Of a DNA stretch of 64,000 nucleotides, positions 38,201 to 51,659 are shown one piece after another. This stretch comes from Helochares maculicollis. Its lineage: Eukaryota > Arthropoda > Insecta > Coleoptera > Hydrophilidae. The DNA lies in contig JAWQRO010000028.1 in NCBI GenBank assembly GCA_033557835.1, positions 1 through 64,000 on the forward strand. Direction: 5' to 3'. The position numbers and the translations under genes were made by a program. Every line of letters starts with the position of its first letter. Position 1 is the stretch's first letter. The notes beneath the pieces were generated by a model. The model was not told the origin of the DNA, made no database searches, and saw only the letters and a program-made list of their open reading frames with translations.

Positions 38201-38510
38201 GAAAAATAATTATGAAAACCATCAAAGGTGGCGGCGTCTGCACAAAAGAAGTAGTGAAAGAGAAGGCTGACCGATAACCCGTGTGACTAACTTCAAGGCA
38301 CACACACAGATATTCAGCGTCGGAGAGAGAAAATACAAAATAAAACTCGCCTCATAAAAAACTGACATTTTAACAGTGAAAAAGCTCGGCGCTCAAGAAT
38401 AACAAGTTGGGTATGGTGCGCGCGGAATGGCCTTCTGCGTTGAGGATAACTTATACAAGTTGAAAACGAGCGCACTGCCAGAGGCAATTGTCCAACTTTT
38501 CAAATTTGAC
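38200..38510. promoter_or_regulatory. Intronic island with abutting TCF and Helper sites, enhancer candidate
   Basis: CATCAAAGG at 38220-38228 is the reverse complement of CCTTTGATG, an exact match to the TCF HMG consensus SCTTTGAWS. It is followed without a gap by TGGCGGC at 38229-38235, the reverse complement of GCCGCCA, an exact match to the C-clamp Helper consensus GCCGCCR. This HMG-Helper pairing is the known grammar of Drosophila Wingless-responsive enhancers. The surrounding 300 bases are GC-richer than the intron average. Sp8/9 genes are linked to Wnt signalling in limb growth, so a Wnt input fits, but it is not shown. Confidence 0.5.
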
Positions 38511-41500
38511 ATAGCGATAAAAGCCTTTTTTTGTCTGCTTTTATTGTGTTGTCATGTATATGTTCCCAGTAGCATTTTTAAACAAGGAAATATGCCATGA
38601 TCTTCGGATTCCTTTCATAGGGCCGAGAATTGATGAGTCGCCGAAATTGAGATAACCAGAAATTTCTGCGCTAACGGTCAAGATCTGATATAAAAATAAG
38701 CAAAGTTAAAGAAATAGCGTTAAAATATAATACTGAATTAACGCTATTCTGAAGATGGTAGCATATATTCTGGAAGTATTTTATCAGTTCTCAAACCACT
38801 TAAACCTGACATCAAACTGCTTAAAACTACCCTGAAACTATTTGAATCTAACATTAAACTACAGAAATCTATGCTTAAACGACTTAAATATACCTTTTAT
38901 TTACTGGAGTCTATTCTGAAAACTGCTGAGATTATTTTGAAAGATCTTGAAATCATCCTGTAGATAATCGCATATATTTTTAGTTCTCTTGTAGGATTTT
39001 CAATTTATCCCACATCTTTCAATCAATTCAAAACAAAAAATTCTGTAAACTAATAACCTAAATAGATCATTTGCATTGATAGGAGGTAAACTCGAGATAT
39101 CAGTGTTTCGGCAGGGCTGCTGGTGTGATCATTCAAAAGTGTCAGGTTACTGCTTGTGTAGCTACTAGCAGGTTAGACATATGTTTCTGGTTAAAAACGC
39201 AGTTTTACGAGCATCTGTTTGGTGAATTATTGTTGTTTTTCTACCCTATCCACGTGAAATATGCAGAAGGAGAGGCACAAGAGCTTGTTTTGCGACTCGC
39301 TGCTTCAATTTGTAATTGTATTCATTCTTTGCATTCCAAGTTTGATTGAGGTTGACAATTTTCCGAGACTGAATAGGCCGCTTGAGTTTGAATAGAAATC
39401 TTGTTGTTTGTTAAAGTTTCGAATCACCGACTAGAGCCTGGTCGCTAAACGAACTACAGTTCGCATTACTTTAGTATGGTATTAGCGCAGAATTGTTGGT
39501 ATTGGTACAGGCTGAGGCCTTTGCGCCGCGCTATTTTTGTTTGGTAAGAAAATGCAACACACGACTGACGCAACAGGAAATCGTGATTAGTTTATAATAG
39601 GAAAACGGACTGCGGTTGGCTAAATTTTTTGATTAATTGAGGAAAGGCCAATCTACCAGATGTCTTAATTCATCATTTGTTTGCGGTTTGCCTAAACGTC
39701 CCCATATCAATTTAATTTTGTAATATTAATCATGATGGCAATTTATGAATAATTTACTCACATAATGGATCAATGAAATTTGACTTAGATATGGAATTTC
39801 TGTTTATTTTCACAAAATTTGAAGAATTTCAATTTCTCCGCTTTTTTCATGTATCTTGTTAGTTTTAATCTTATAGGATAATACAATTGATTTATTAACC
39901 ATATGCTTATATTAAAGGATATAAGAGCTAAAGCCAGTTTATTCGTCTTGTTTAGTTGTGGCTTAGAACACCCCTGCTTGCATTGGGTTTTATAGAAAAT
40001 AAGACTGAAAGATTCTTAATATAAATAGTCAGAAACGTGTTTTAATAGATTTAATCTAAAGATGTGGAATTAAAGTATGCCTGGATTAATAATGTTAATA
40101 ATTATAACAAACTACTTTTGGAGGAAACTGCGTATCGCACATTCCTGTATATTTATATGTGCATCAACGAAAAAATATAATTCCAGATCAAATGTGCAAA
40201 ATATTAACTAAAAAATTCAGAATAAGTTAAAAGTTTAATATTATAAATATAAAACTTCAATGTAACAGGATCTAAATATTTTGAATCAATAATCAAATCC
40301 ACATTTTCTCAGGATAGGAGTTACTTAGCTTTGGGCTTTGAAAGTTATAATTTCAGACATAAGAAATCAAAGATTCAACATAACATTTTCTAGTAGAAGG
40401 TCGAAGACCTAAGAATTAAGTATCAACATCTAACATTATGGATTCATACATAAAAGATTGAAAAATATAAAGTAAATAAATAACAACGTAGAATAAAGAT
40501 TGTTGGTTCAAATGAAGCGCCGTTAGACGAATAGCCTTGGTTTACTCCTAGCCTTGGCATACGAAATCCAACGGTTAAATAATGTCATGATAAGACATTA
40601 GAATTCAAAAAGTACAACAGTAAAAAAATCAAAATAAACGATTCAAATTCAAGATTACACTATCAAAAATTCAAGATTGCAGGATAAAAGATTCAACAAT
40701 ACAGGACTGATAACCTAAGAATACAAGTTGAAACATTTAGCATTCATGAAGAAATATAAAAGAATCCACGATAATTTTTCCAGGGTTTTGAACCAACAAA
40801 CGAGAATTTTTCAAAATTAAAAATTTTGGGTCAAAAATGAGACAAACCCGAATTAGAAAAGTAATATAAAAATAAACAAAACTCAAAGAATAAAAATCAA
40901 AATAACAGATTAAATGTTTCATTTGCAAATCGTTAGTTGTTAGTCTGATTTTTATTCTGTAATGTTTGTTTATTTTTATCCAAAAACCATGACTTTCAAA
41001 ATTGGAAATGATCCATTTCCACCTCGTCATAATATTAGGCTTGAAAACTGCAAATGTGAACTTTTTAAGTTTCCATGCTTTTGAGATTTAAAGGGCAGTT
41101 TCAAGTACAAAGTAGTATTTAGACAGAACTAAGCCTTATTACATATCAAGTTCAAAGCAACTAGTTGGCTTTATTTAAACAAGAGTTTAGAAATAAACAA
41201 ACCAAGTTTTATTGGAAAATTTCTCCATTGAACTGTTAAAGGTAAAGAAGATAGAAACATTAAGAATCCAAAATCATAAATCTAGGCTTAAAAGACTAAA
41301 ATCAAAAGTACAAAAACTCTGCAATGATAAGTCAGCATTACAGAATGAAACTAATAATTTGAAGATAAGATGCTCGAGATCTAAGGCTACAAAATTAAGA
41401 TTTAAGACAAAAAATTGCGGAGATAAGATGAAAAATCAAAGAATTAAAATAAGTCAGAAATTTCAGAACAAAACATCAAAATTTTTAAAAATTTGATATA

Positions 41501-42269
41501 AAAAAAAACGAAACTGAGAACCGTCATTTAATCTGCAACTATTTTGTACAACCTATTGGAATTTTAAACTGTTAAGCATTGAGATACCGAACGATGCTTC
41601 ATTCAGTAGTCACTTAGCTAATGCAAGTTATCCATTTATTTAGTATTCAACTGAATAATGCAATCAATAGATAATTACATTATACTTACGCAATGTCAGT
41701 CAATACACAGCAAACGGTTCAATCTTAATGCTCCTGATTACTATGTATAATATTAAATACACTACAAATTCTAGTGGTCAGATAAGTAGCGCAATCTCCA
41801 GATCCATGTAATAAATTTGATGGGTTTTAATTACACGGTTTGTAGCATATAATTTGCATATTTATTAACATTCATTTCTAGTCTCATAGAATATACGTTC
41901 ATTTGCGGGGGCAGTTTTAGACTGACTTAAAAGTAGGGTTTTGGATGTTGGCGTATCGCATCTTAGTTCTACTTATTTAAGCAAAAAATAACACTAGTAA
42001 TGTTTCTTTATTTCTAGGTAAGTGTTTGGGTTACTCGCACCTATCCAGTTCTCGTCAATTATTAAGTCAGTAAGTAATCTTAATATTAGTGACCATAATC
42101 TGCATCTTTGAAGATATTGATAATTCTGCTGAAAATTTATTGTAAGGAATCACAAAAGGGCGTATCATACAACCCCAAGGTGCTTGAGTCATGAGCACCA
42201 GAGTCAATAGTTTGAATTTATGGGCGATTTCTGCCAGGATTGAAGCAATTTCGGACCCCACTCGTCCAT
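38511..42269. other. Intron stretch with A-rich cryptic repeats
   Basis: From about 40.3 to 41.5 kb the strand is A-rich and full of loosely repeated words (AAGATTCAA, AAAGATT, TCAAAAATTC), typical of slippage-prone low-complexity DNA. It yields a 94-codon Lys-rich open frame at 41212-41496 that starts at TTG and is best seen as a composition artefact. Nothing else was recognised. Confidence 0.5.
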
Positions 42270-42520
42270 CTAGGCTATTTATGTAACAAAGGACTCGACT
42301 CGACTCCGAAAGTACTCACGTCTCCCGAGATTTGATTTCGGAAGTGACCGCTTCTAAAGTCGAAAAGTAGCTGGCTGTCAGTGTAGCCAACATAAAACTC
42401 CCGTAGAAAAAGGCACCGGAGGCAACTCATGCATATAAATTTGTTTCACCTACGTCCTCCAATCTTGTTTACGGCCAAAACTCGTTAACTGCTGACGGTG
42501 TACCCTGTTTATTTATCGTC
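42270..42520. promoter_or_regulatory. GC-richer intronic island, possible enhancer
   Basis: A compact GC-richer block (including GACTCGACTCGACTCCG and TCTCCCGAGATTTGATTTCGG) stands in AT-rich surroundings. No specific factor site is compelling. It is flagged on composition alone. Confidence 0.2.
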
Positions 42521-42922
42521 TAAAGAACACTAAATACCAGTAGCTGACTTGTGGTGTGGTTCTTTCACAATGTACTCTCTCTCAAGAGAGCAATAATCAA
42601 AATGTGAATAGGAAACACAGCACAGTAGGAGAGGAGGTGTGCGTAGGCCTGGAGATACTGCTTCTGGATTTTGGTTTTATTATTTATCGATAGCCGCATT
42701 GGTATTAATTTAGCCGTGTATATGCAAATGAATTGCTCGGGGAGCAATTTAAACAGCTGTGCTCCATGACGTACCAAGCAGTTTTGCCTTTCTAATATCG
42801 AGGCTTTGGAAAAATTATTGCTTTTAAGTCTGACTTCAAAATAGCCCATAACTATTTTTTTGAAGGGTCGAACTGATTTCACCGGGCAAGAAGTTATGTT
42901 TGGGTGTGAATGTGCATATGAA

Positions 42923-42926
<4 letters not shown>

Positions 42927-42975
<49 letters not shown>
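42927..42975. repeat. (AT)n microsatellite
   Basis: About 24 uninterrupted AT dinucleotides. Confidence 0.97.
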
Positions 42976-42979
<4 letters not shown>

Positions 42980-45100
42980 GAGTATCTATTTGTAGTGTCT
43001 CTCGCTTCTAAGAGGCTTAAGATATATACTGTTATCCTGTAATTTTATTAAGCATCTTTAAAAGTGACATTTTATAAAATAATAATGTGTGGTTCATGTT
43101 AAAGAATGCAACTTTGAGTGGCTTAATTCTTGAAATAGTTTTACAAGTCATGTTTTTTTACTTAACCAAAAAAACATAGTCAGCAGACAATACCTCAATT
43201 TAATAAATCTTTATGGTGTCCAATAAAGATGACATACTTACATACAAGTTCAGAAAATTGCCTATTAATAAATTAAAAATTATCATAAACATGAGATTAT
43301 ACGAAACTATAGAGAACATACCTGAAATACTGAAAAACAACAACTTCTAGACTATGTTGTAAATTAAAATGACATAATCAATTATATAAAAACAACTATT
43401 ATTCAAAATGATTTACATTGCTTAGCTTATTATTTTTAATATTAAAACTATTAGATTTCAAAACCAAAACAATACATAAGGAACACAAAAAATTGTATCT
43501 GTAAAGTCATACTGCTCAATATAACCATCCCTATAAATTTGACAGTAGACAGTTTGGAACATATAAAGCCAAGAATAAAATAACAAGAATCGCATGGCTA
43601 CATAAAAAATTGAAAGTAAAAGTTGATAGATTTCGTGTTTACTAAAAACAACAACAAAACTCAAAAAGCCAATTTTAAAATATAAATTAGTTCCAAATTT
43701 ACACCAAAAAAATCATTATTCAAAAATAGGTACAACACATATCAACAAACATGGCATAAACAAGGTATTCTTTAAAATAAATTGCAACAAATGTAATAAA
43801 AATTGTGTAGTCTTCATCTCGACTACAAAAGTAATACTCAGTCAACAATATAAAATCCAATAGCTGACCACGAATCAAGCACACAAACGACCAAAATTAA
43901 ATGTTTTGCTACAAAACCACAAAAGTTTCCACCAAAAATAAAAGTGGTGCTAAGTAAACATCTGCATATATAAGTTATAGTATTAATAAACAAATTTATT
44001 TTTTGGAAAGGATATGGCATAATAACACCATAAAGAGTGCTTTTTAAAATTAAAGTGTAGCTATAAAACAAATTAAGGCACTTAATATTGTTTGAAGCTA
44101 TAAATATACTGCATATAAATTCATTAAGAGTAATTTTAAGATCAAGAAAATCTACTTAATTCGGATTCAACTGTTGAAAACTCTTAGCCGATTAGATTAC
44201 TCCTATCTAACTTTAATATATCCTTCTGAATGGAATATTAAAGAGCCCCTGGTATCTTCGTAACCCGATCCAATGTTCTACAGCGGAATGCATTCGTAAT
44301 TAAGGAGATTTTTAATATTGATTCAGTTTACATGAAATGTAATCTTTAATTACAATGTTTTGTGTTATGGCTCATAAACACGAAAAAATTGCTCTGCTCT
44401 TCTCTTATCTGCCTTTGTTGGTTCTTCTATTTACATATTTTTTAGAAAAATGTAATTAATGTTGAGTTACCACGAAATATTAGTTATTGTTTGTTCCATC
44501 GTAACCTCAATTAAATTAGTAGATTGCGTTTTAAGTTACCTTGATTTATGAGTATGCAGGGTGTCCCAGCTTAGTTAGTTCTGTAAATGAGAAATGGTTG
44601 TGGATTTAAAACTCCGCAATATTTTCTTCTTGAAGTAAACGAATATAAGATTGCTTTATTTCATTCTTTTACAGCGATATTTTTTAATTACAAGAAGTAA
44701 TCAATTTTAATTGTGATTAAAATTATTTTGATTAAAGGACACCTCCTATCCTTCTACTTCAAACCTAATATAAATCTTAGAATTTGATGCTCTGATTATT
44801 GGCAAACAATAGCAAATAAATCTTTTAAAGAAAAAGCCTCGAATTTCCACTTAACAATTTGCGTATAAATATATGTAATAGTTGCTTTTTTTATGCAACT
44901 TTATACTATATATGCAACTTTATATATTTTAAAAAAGTTAAATCTATACTTTTCAAAAGTCTCTCATATTGATCGCTTGTAAAACCCTTTTACATCGAGC
45001 CCAATTTTAAAATAACCCAAAATTACTTGTTACAGCTAAATGTCAATGTTTAGTATTTTTGTAATAATTTTGTAAATTTGTTGATTCCAAGGTCTACTTA
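42976..45100. other. AT-rich intron stretch
   Basis: Very AT-rich with no supported gene. CAGGGTGTCCCAGCTTAGTT at 44559 resembles the terminal sequence of some insect DNA transposons, but no inverted partner was found. ATGCAACTTTATACTATAT and ATGCAACTTTATATATTT near 44895-44930 form a small direct repeat. Confidence 0.45.
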
Positions 45101-45119
45101 ATATGGAATTATCCAAATC

Positions 45120-45450
45120 ATAATAATAGCCATTCCGGTGCTACGATCATGTAGCAAATTTTTACCTACAATTCTTTTTTTATGACTGCACGAAATTTGA
45201 TACTCGATACGACTTTTTTACTTGAAAATAAAATGAACTGTGCAGACAAACAGAGACTTCCGGTAATCCTACATGCCTCAGAAGTTGATACGGATCTATG
45301 ATTTTACTATAATAGCTATGTGCCAAATTTCATTGCTTCACATCAAATGATCTGACCATTATCGTTTTAGATACACATACAGACAACATACCAAAAATGA
45401 CCAAAATGGATTCAGGGGCGCGCAAAATTAATATAGTATAAATAAAATGT
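45120..45450 (+). repeat. Probable interspersed-repeat remnant
   Basis: The segment reads like the tail of an old insect retroposon or DNA element: TGTGCCAAATTTCATTGC followed by ATCTGACCATTATCGTTTTAG and a run of ACATACAGACA words. This order (a 'gccaaatttcatt' box, then a 'ccattatcgtttt' box, then cata-cagaca) is common at the 3' ends of dispersed insect repeats. No coding part remains. Confidence 0.35.
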
Positions 45451-46149
45451 CATTTTCACTATTTTGTACTCCATTCACAACGTTACTATTTATACTTTAG
45501 AATTCAGTGGATCATTCGTGAATGAAAACGAGACTTCCATTCAATTTTCTTTAATTTGGATAATATGTTAATATGATATATTAGTCTTATAATGTTCTTG
45601 GTTCAAGGCAAGTTTAAAACACATGGTTCATTGTTAAACATGTCTATTCTTACGTCCAGTTTTATGATTGACTTAGGAACGAACTTTGCCTTAATTTAAC
45701 TTAGTGCAACCAATATCTTGGCATTGCTTATACTTTAGTAGCAGAATATGCAATTTAAAGCCCTATCTTAGAATTCAACAAGTAACTTGAATATTCCTAT
45801 TTTTTTGCGTCATGTACTATATTGAGGTAGAATTTTTATTTAATATGTTTAGTTAACTCTATTAGTCGTTTAAGAGATATTGAAAAAAATATATTGATTG
45901 ATAAGAAGAAACTAATCATAAAATTTAAACAGAACCTTTAGAGACTGTACAATGCATAACCAAAGTAATCGAAAACGATCAAATCTTATTTCGTGTTCAT
46001 TGCAGTAACCGTTGAGTAAATTCAATTGTTCCCCATAATTCAGTCTTATTAAACGTTATAACACTACCACAAAATGTAGAATGTAGTACATAAACATAAA
46101 GCCGGCGCTACGTCTTTGGATAATTCAACATTCAAAATCACAATTCGTT

Positions 46150-46600
46150 ATGCCCATTAGTGCTGTTGTGGGGAGATGACTATTTTTTTCTTTCATGTAA
46201 TAATGAAGCCCGCTACTTTCCGACAGGGCCAGTTTTTAATTCTTTTTGTGTGGCTATGCGTGTCTTGCAGACGACGGCCAGGCGCCAACTTTTCATTATT
46301 CTGTTGATTAAAGCGACCCGGCCCGAGGTCCCTCGGCCGCGGCAGAAGTTCTCGATCCCTTTTCGGGGCCGTCAGTCATCATCATGAGAGAGCTCAATTA
46401 AGGATACTCTCGCAGCTAATTAGAGTATTTTGGCCGGCTTTACTGGACCCCTGTGTATAAGTAATTGGTGCAAACTGACCACCGGGCACATTGGTAAATT
46501 CGATACCGTAATCTCTGTGTCAAACTTTCTGTTCTTGTCACTGAAATTTGACCCATTGTAGATCTAATTATCAAGAGCTGGGGCTGCTGTATGTACAATT
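46150..46600. promoter_or_regulatory. GC-rich intronic island with homeodomain cores, enhancer candidate
   Basis: It has one of the most GC-rich blocks of the intron (CGACCCGGCCCGAGG, CTCGGCCGCGGCAG near 46310-46345), followed by CAGCTAATTAGAGT (46414 area) and GATCTAATTATC (46561 area), both homeodomain cores. No open frame of note runs through it. Composition and site type suggest a conserved regulatory element. Confidence 0.35.
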
Positions 46601-49440
46601 TCATCTAATGCGGATAAGTAGAAGAGAAATTACATCGGGAGCTAATGATGTTACATAGCGAATATATTAGTCGTAATGTCCTCAGATTTATTGAAATCGA
46701 AAAAGTTTCGGGTTCCTTTGCAGCTTACATTAGATACAAAACTGGCTATAATTGAGAAACTCGATGATTTTTGTGGTTTTACTTCAAGCTACACCTTTTG
46801 GGATCACATTTTCTTGAGAAAATAAAGGGTGCAAGAATATATTAAATTTTCACGCCCGAATAAAAAATAAAATTTGGGAAAAATTTACAACTCATTTATT
46901 TGTTTATCATCTCGCTATAGTAATGATTTACTTTGCAATAAGTCTAATAAAATAAAAAAGTATTATTTGTACCATAAATTGGATTTACTGGTTTTAAGTT
47001 TTCACCTTTATAATAGAATTTCTTGTTGAAAATATCTTTGACCATGATACGGAAGTTTTTGTTTTGTTTGCATTGTCGGTACTTCGTAGCAAGTCAATTT
47101 ATTCAATTCAGTTTACTTTATCATTATCGAAAATTCGAAATTATCGGAAAAAGAATCACCATAAGATGAAAGATTGTCTATATGGCTAAACGATTGACAT
47201 AGCATAATACACTAAAATTTTGATCAGACTTTGAATAATATGTTTATCAAAAAAGTAAGTAAGTATACTATACTATATGAAGATTTTTCTCAATTTTAGT
47301 CAAACAGCTTACCGTTTCATAAATGTGTTTTAAAACTTAATGGATACATCAATTACAGCTCTAGTACTTAATTTTTTTACTCTTTCTATTTTCCTTCCAA
47401 AAAGTGACTCGATTAAAACAGATTTGCTTATGCGTAAATTATAGAAAATTTTACATCACATATTAGCATCATTTTCTCGCCAATATTGGATTATTACATT
47501 AAAAGTTGATCGATTTTTGAGTAAAATTACATATAAATATAACAAAGTGAAAAGCTGCCCATGCAGAGGACACAACACCATTAAGAGCATTGTGTATATA
47601 AACGGTCAAATAAAGATATTGTTTATTTCATTTACACAGTCGTAGGGGGTTAAACGTACGATATAATCTATCTACGATTATATAAAATAAGGTGTCCTTA
47701 ATAAAGCCGAAATTTCAGTTCTGTTCTTAAGGTAATGAATCTGGGAGTTGTTAATTAGGATCCTTTTATTTATAATCGAAAAATATCAATATGAAATTTT
47801 TTTTTAATTCTTCTTTGAAAATAAAGCCATCCTTATTACGCCAATTTCCAAATATTTGCTTAGTAAAAAGGTATATAATAAATAATTTAGAATTTATCGG
47901 CATTCGTATGCCAACAATTTACATGCTTTATTATATTAGTTGACATAGCTTTGCTCATGCCAATGGGAAAAATATAAAAAGTGGGAAGTACTTATGGGAT
48001 TTCCAAATTATCTAAAACCGATAGTTTCATGTATGATGGAAGAATAACTAGCTAATTGAATGATATATTTAATGATAATATTATACATTATACTGTTATA
48101 TTGTTTCACATATAAAAATTATTTAGTTTGCCGGCATAGACTTCTTTTAAAGAAGCAAGAATTTCATTCTTACATTTAATGCCATCAGATTTTTAATTTG
48201 GTATGATTGATATAATTATGGTTCTAGACCCGAGTTGCGGCAAATATGGCTTAAGGTGTCTAAAAATTGATTTTAAACTATATTAAATTTTCTTTGTCAA
48301 TGTTATGAATAAATACTTGAGTCAGGATATAAAGGAACCGGATTGAAATGAGGTTTATATTTAGAAATGACTTGAAGTAAGTCTTGAAGGCTTCATCACT
48401 TTGCATGGTGAAAAATCGACGAATAAATAAAAGCCATAAAAGATGAATCACCCAAATTATCGATAAAGAAATGCCAGTATCAATATTGAAGAACTTGAAC
48501 AAATCGATTCTTACTTGCCAATACTGTAGTGTTGATAAATTAGAGCACACATTAACTCAACTTTTGGGTAATCATTAGTTATAAATAACTCTTATGTCGT
48601 CTATATATTTACTTCTTCAACGGAATCGTCATAGCTTGCTTGTTTTAGAATAAAATTTTCGATGTTTTTAAGATTGGAAAGTATGCATGGAGATAAGCAT
48701 ATCCTAGAGTTTACTCAAGACACTGTAGAATATAGGAAAGTCTTCTGCTTGTAAAATACTAAAAAGAAATATACTTTCTTGGAAGAATGTAAATATTGGC
48801 AACTTTACAGTGTTCAAATGATATTGCTGATGGTGTGTAAAGTACTGGAAACATGCCCCACTTTATGAAAGAAACTTGTCCTGACTAGCTTATAGCATGT
48901 GCTACCTCCAGTTAGATGTGTGTCGAGTATAATATCTCAAATTTTAAAATTTCTTTGGCTAAAGAATAGTTTGATTTCGTCTTCCTTCATAAATTTACTA
49001 TAAAAATGAGACCATAGTAATGAACTAAACTATTAGATAGTGCAAGTTCTTAGAACACTAATTTAGGGTACATTAAACATCTTCATTTACTATATATTTA
49101 CTTGCTCTGACAAAAAAATGTACACAAAGCATACCGATTTCTGTTGCAGCTAGTTATCGAAATCTTAATAGGAATAGATGTGTAGCATTTTGTGATTTGG
49201 AATATTCTCCATAGTAGCAACTGTGTAAATTGCGCAATGTATCACATGTACCCATCATAATTTGGTTGCCTGTGCATAGCGAAAAGGAAACGGAGGAAAA
49301 ACGTGAAAATATTGAATACACTTAACACAAGCAGCAATTTAATAAAGCCGAGTACATTACCGTTAACTGCTCCGTATGTCACACGGCTACAACCGCAAAT
49401 TATGTTTACATTATTAAGCTACACTATAATGCCCATACAA
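46601..49440. other. AT-rich intron stretch, nothing recognised
   Basis: No supported feature; open frames are short and without resemblance. Confidence 0.5.
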
Positions 49441-49444
49441 AGGA

Positions 49445-50210
49445 CTAAAAACAAATAAGTGGGAACATCAAACAACCGGTCAATACCAATAACAAAATTG
49501 TTCTGTAACTTACAGCGGACAGTAAGTGTAGGTATATGGTGGGGCGGCTAAAATGTGTTTTTAATAATGATATATCTTCTGACACATAATAAAATTCAAA
49601 CACTCCATTACAGAAATCGTAATGTAAAATTGATTGGGCCGAAGTTAAAGTTAACAAGACAGCTGGTGTGAGGGAAAGAAGCCGCCCAGAACCGTACTCT
49701 TTCCACTTAACGCCCAAACAATTTCGCTCCGATTGTTCAATAACTTTTGCCTTACGGACCTGCTACCCCTTCTGTCAAACACACATGGCGTAGGTGACGC
49801 ATTTTACATTGGGAATTTTTTATATGGGCTGTACACCTTCCTTTGGCTTCTGCGGAGTAAAATCTTCCACTTATCGACCGCGTTGAACCATTACCTAGCG
49901 CCGCACGTTCGTTTCCGGGTTTCCGCTTTTTTCCAACCCGAGGTGAGAATGATGAATTATACGAAAATATGGCACTCTCACACCAGCATTTGTCATTCCG
50001 GTTATTTATTTTTCGCAGGAAACACAAGGGCAGCTCGAATAAAACAGGAGTATTTTTACACCGCACAAATAAACCAGAAAAACAAAAACCTCTGTAAACA
50101 GAACCCTTCATTCCGATTTATTTTTATTGGCGAAGGCTCAATAGAGAGTGTTGATTTATGGACCATGGTTATCAAAATTATTAGGGTAGTTTTGGTGATA
50201 TAAACTTTTG
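49445..50210. other. GC-richer intronic island with opposed open frames
   Basis: A 156-codon frame on + (49733-50203, starting at TTG) overlaps a 119-codon frame on - (49752-50111). Neither shows domains, biased codon use or a family match. The block's composition is above background, so a regulatory island is more likely than a gene. Confidence 0.3.
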
Positions 50211-51440
50211 GTGTGCATAAAAAAGGGGTCATCAAATGCAATATAGCTCCCATTTCAGTGTGTTACGAAGGTATTTTGTAGTTTGTTTTTTTTTTATTTT
50301 ATGAAATAGGCATCAGCGGGTACCTTCAAGTCTTCACAGTATTATTTCTACTGTATTCGTATTAAAAATTTCCTATTAAGTCAAGCATTAATGCTTAATG
50401 TCCGATTTATTAAATTTAATTGATGTGTGGCCGATTTTAGTATAACTGTTGCTTGAGATGTGTTGGCTTAGTTCTATTCTGGGGCAAATAATGAAAACTA
50501 AGTAAAATATGTAAATTAAAATTATACTTAACATGGAACCGAAAATCTGTAATTCCAAGTGAAAATTTTAAATTAAAAAAATATATATTCTCTCATCGTT
50601 CACTTTAAACTACAGTGTAGAAACTATAATACAGTAATATAAATAGTAATTACATTCTAATTCACATTTTATATTTACTGGTCTACGTACTATTTATAAG
50701 TGATATTAGTCAAAAATTTCTAAGCAGTTCTTTTGCAAATGGGTACAAATGTACTCGAATGATTTAGAGTTGTTTGTTTGTAAAAACACATTGAAAGTGT
50801 ATGTAACGTTTGCAGCTAGAGAAATCAACTATTTCTGTATGAACTTAAAACCGGAAAGGAAATTTAAGCAATTATATCCTGAGAATTATAATAAATCTTA
50901 GTTGAAAATATATGTTCAATCCTAGTACGTCTTTTGAAAATAAATCGATATTAACTTAATCTAACTACTATAAAAATATAAAGTACGTTAATTTAAAGTA
51001 CTCTCTGCATATATTTCCCAAGTTTGTTTTCGGTTTTGATTTAAGAACGTGTTTTGATTGTTAGTCCAGTATATTTTATAGCGACAAAGACTCAATTGTG
51101 CCAAGAATGGTCTACTGCAAACATTTCGAAAATCAGCAGAACCACATTATCCAAGTATTTAATTTAATTTAAAATAATAGACAATCGAGTTGAAATTATC
51201 ACTCTAAATTGATCGCACATTGGAAACGAATAATATGTATAGCAATCGACAAGATGAAAAATTGCATGCATATCACTTGCAGCATTCGAGGAGCTGCTTC
51301 CGTTGCAGTAAATATTTAAAATGAAGACATGAGAAAACTATTGAATATCGGAACCTGCATAACTGACAGAATTGATGCAAAAACCATCAAGTTAATAACG
51401 ACACCGGATGTGCAAAATGAAAGCAAATCATACTATCCGC
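50211..51440. other. AT-rich intron stretch, nothing recognised
   Basis: No supported feature. Confidence 0.5.
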
Positions 51441-51447
51441 TGAAGGC

Positions 51448-51517
51448 AAAATAAGACCACTGATAAAATGAGACTGCCGATAAAAATAAGACCGCTAATA
51501 GTAATAAGAGCCTCAAT
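51448..51517. repeat. Minisatellite, 17-18 bp unit, four copies
   Basis: Four adjacent units: AAAATAAGACCACTGAT, AAAATGAGACTGCCGAT, AAAAATAAGACCGCTAAT and AGTAATAAGAGCCTCAAT. They are clearly related and diverge progressively. Confidence 0.8.
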
Positions 51518-51659
51518 GAATGGAAGCCGAGACTTGGGGAAACGCACAAAGAAAGAAACCTGAAGCGCGCAATGGAACAAATCGGCCAAAATGCTACTTT
51601 AAAAACATTTTATGTGGTAATTAACTTCCATATAATTATTTTTAATGACTCGCTCTATT

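Noticed and set aside
41212..41496. 94-codon Lys-rich, coiled-coil-looking frame
   Set aside because: It starts at TTG and lies in A-rich slippage-type DNA; the Lys/Asn/Gln content follows from composition.
44559..44585. CAGGGTGTCCCAGC as a DNA-transposon end
   Set aside because: No inverted partner or target duplication was found.
49733..50203. 156-codon frame as a gene
   Set aside because: It has a TTG start, no domain, an overlapping frame on the other strand and no splice context.
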